In this document: one piece after another, positions 5,777 to 6,098 of the stretch
Position numbering within the stretch: position 1 is the first letter of the stretch
Layout: each line of letters begins with the position of its first letter
Origin: Prevotellaceae bacterium
GTDB lineage: Bacteria; Bacteroidota; Bacteroidia; Bacteroidales; UBA932
Direction: 5' to 3'
Length of the DNA: 6,098 bases
Assembly: GCA_031257455.1 (NCBI GenBank)
Contig: JAIROQ010000033.1
Location: 1-6,098, forward strand
Notes under the pieces: model-generated
What the model saw: only the letters and a program-made list of their open reading frames with translations
Database searches by the model: none
Told to the model about the DNA's origin: nothing
Translations under genes and position numbers: made by a program

Positions 5777-5921
5777 TATCACGCGCAATAAATACAGGTG
5801 TACACGCACCAAAGGCTTAAGCCTCTGTCGAGGTGCGTGTACACCTTTAACTATTCAATATCGCGTGTGATAATAGGATATTGGATAGAGAACAGGGGCT
5901 TTGTTATTTTCCCCTGTTTTT
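5777..5921 (+). ncRNA. Candidate structured small RNA, 6S-like layout, family unassigned
   Basis: The predicted RNA is about 145 nt, between a TAnnTTTG box and an intrinsic terminator. The closing stem pairs TATCACGCGC (5777-5786) with GCGTGTGATA (5863-5872): 10 bp with one G-U. The bubble has 9 nt on the 5' side (5787-5795) and 16 nt on the 3' side (5847-5862). The apical stem pairs AGGTGTACACGCACC (5796-5810) with 5832-5846: 15 perfect pairs. Its 21-nt loop contains the palindrome AGGCTTAAGCCT. A further 12-bp helix joins the 3' bubble strand (5851-5862) to 5877-5888, in a pseudoknot or switch arrangement with the closing stem. A closing stem, large bubble and long apical stem recall 6S RNA, which mimics an open promoter, and 3'-strand refolding is known for 6S; this link is inference. 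It could instead be a leader switch or another Bacteroidetes RNA. No open reading frame of note lies inside. Confidence 0.6.
5891..5921 (+). terminator. Intrinsic terminator of the small RNA
   Basis: AACAGGGG (5891-5898) pairs perfectly with CCCCTGTT (5911-5918) around a 12-nt loop, and the 3' arm runs into a five-T tract (5917-5921). It begins three bases after the 12-bp helix of the candidate RNA, so it does not overlap that helix and is not an obvious antiterminator partner. Confidence 0.75.
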
Positions 5922-5963
5922 CCTATTTCAAGAACATTTTACTTTCTAATGGTTGTGCGATGA

Positions 5964-6098
5964 AAGCCTAAGGGGACATGGCGCAACGAGGATATACTGC
6001 AATATCTTTTGCTTTGTCAGATTAAAGGATGTTTGCAAAAATTACTACGGGTGGAAGCAACGGATAGGCGCATAATCGGTGCAGTTGACGTTTTCTCC
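5964..6098 (+). other. Open frame without ATG, running off the right edge
   Basis: Forty-five codons stay open to the window edge, from KPKGTWRNED to IIGAVDVFS. There is no ATG in the frame. Just upstream the same frame reads ATG GTT GTG CGA TGA (5949-5963), an in-frame stop. This could be the start of a broken or non-ATG gene, the 5' part of an RNA or intron, or chance; 45 codons is not significant alone. I recognise no family. Confidence 0.2.

Noticed and set aside
5796..5846. 15-bp inverted repeat as an operator or transposon end
   Set aside because: Possible in isolation (each arm contains the palindrome GTGTACAC), but the nested closing stem, promoter box and terminator around it fit a transcribed RNA better.
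5777..5921. tRNA, SRP RNA, tmRNA or RNase P identity for the structured RNA
   Set aside because: No T-loop GGTTCRA or cloverleaf, no SRP apical-loop consensus, no tmRNA tRNA-like ends and no RNase P conserved core; the 15-bp apical stem fits none of these.

Overview
The window looks like a chromosomal segment from a Bacteroidetes (probably Bacteroidales) bacterium. The UvrC and MutS2 proteins have Bacteroidetes-type sequence (for example the UvrC stretch GLAKRLEEIYF, then PLYLDK, then LRDEAHRFGI). An lpxK gene shows a Gram-negative lipid A pathway. No gene has a convincing Shine-Dalgarno site, and several upstream regions carry a TAnnTTTG box, the -7 element of the Bacteroidetes primary sigma factor. 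No gene here points to a plasmid, phage or defence island.

Layout. Positions 1-624 (minus) hold the N-terminal 208 residues of LpxK, the lipid A 4'-kinase, cut by the left edge. After a 110-bp gap, 735-3215 (minus) encodes a full-length MutS2 with ATPase, coiled coil and Smr nuclease domain, starting at GTG. A 219-bp divergent intergenic region (3216-3434) holds a candidate promoter for each direction and a dense heptamer repeat that runs through the start codon of uvrC. UvrC (3435-5228, plus) is complete, with GIY-YIG, four-cysteine, UVR, RNase H-like and HhH parts.

From 5229 to 5641 there is no credible gene. The stretch is a pile of repeats: an 8-bp tandem array, a 17-bp-period direct repeat, two further copies of the composite heptamer repeat seen before uvrC, a REP-like palindrome and a 52-nt hairpin. 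From about 5766 to 5921 there is a well-formed candidate small RNA gene: a TAnnTTTG box, a 10-bp closing stem, an asymmetric bubble, a perfect 15-bp apical stem, a 12-bp helix that competes with or knots into the closing stem, and an intrinsic terminator. Its architecture recalls 6S RNA, but I cannot assign a family. The last 177 bases hold no complete gene; one frame stays open to the edge without an ATG.

How it fits together. mutS2 and uvrC are divergently placed DNA-maintenance genes (recombination control or ribosome rescue, and nucleotide excision repair). lpxK lies downstream of mutS2 in the same direction but differs strongly in base composition (about 65% G+C against roughly 45%), so a shared role is not implied. 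The main points of interest are the structured RNA at 5777-5921 and the repeat family that supplies the uvrC start codon and first residues.
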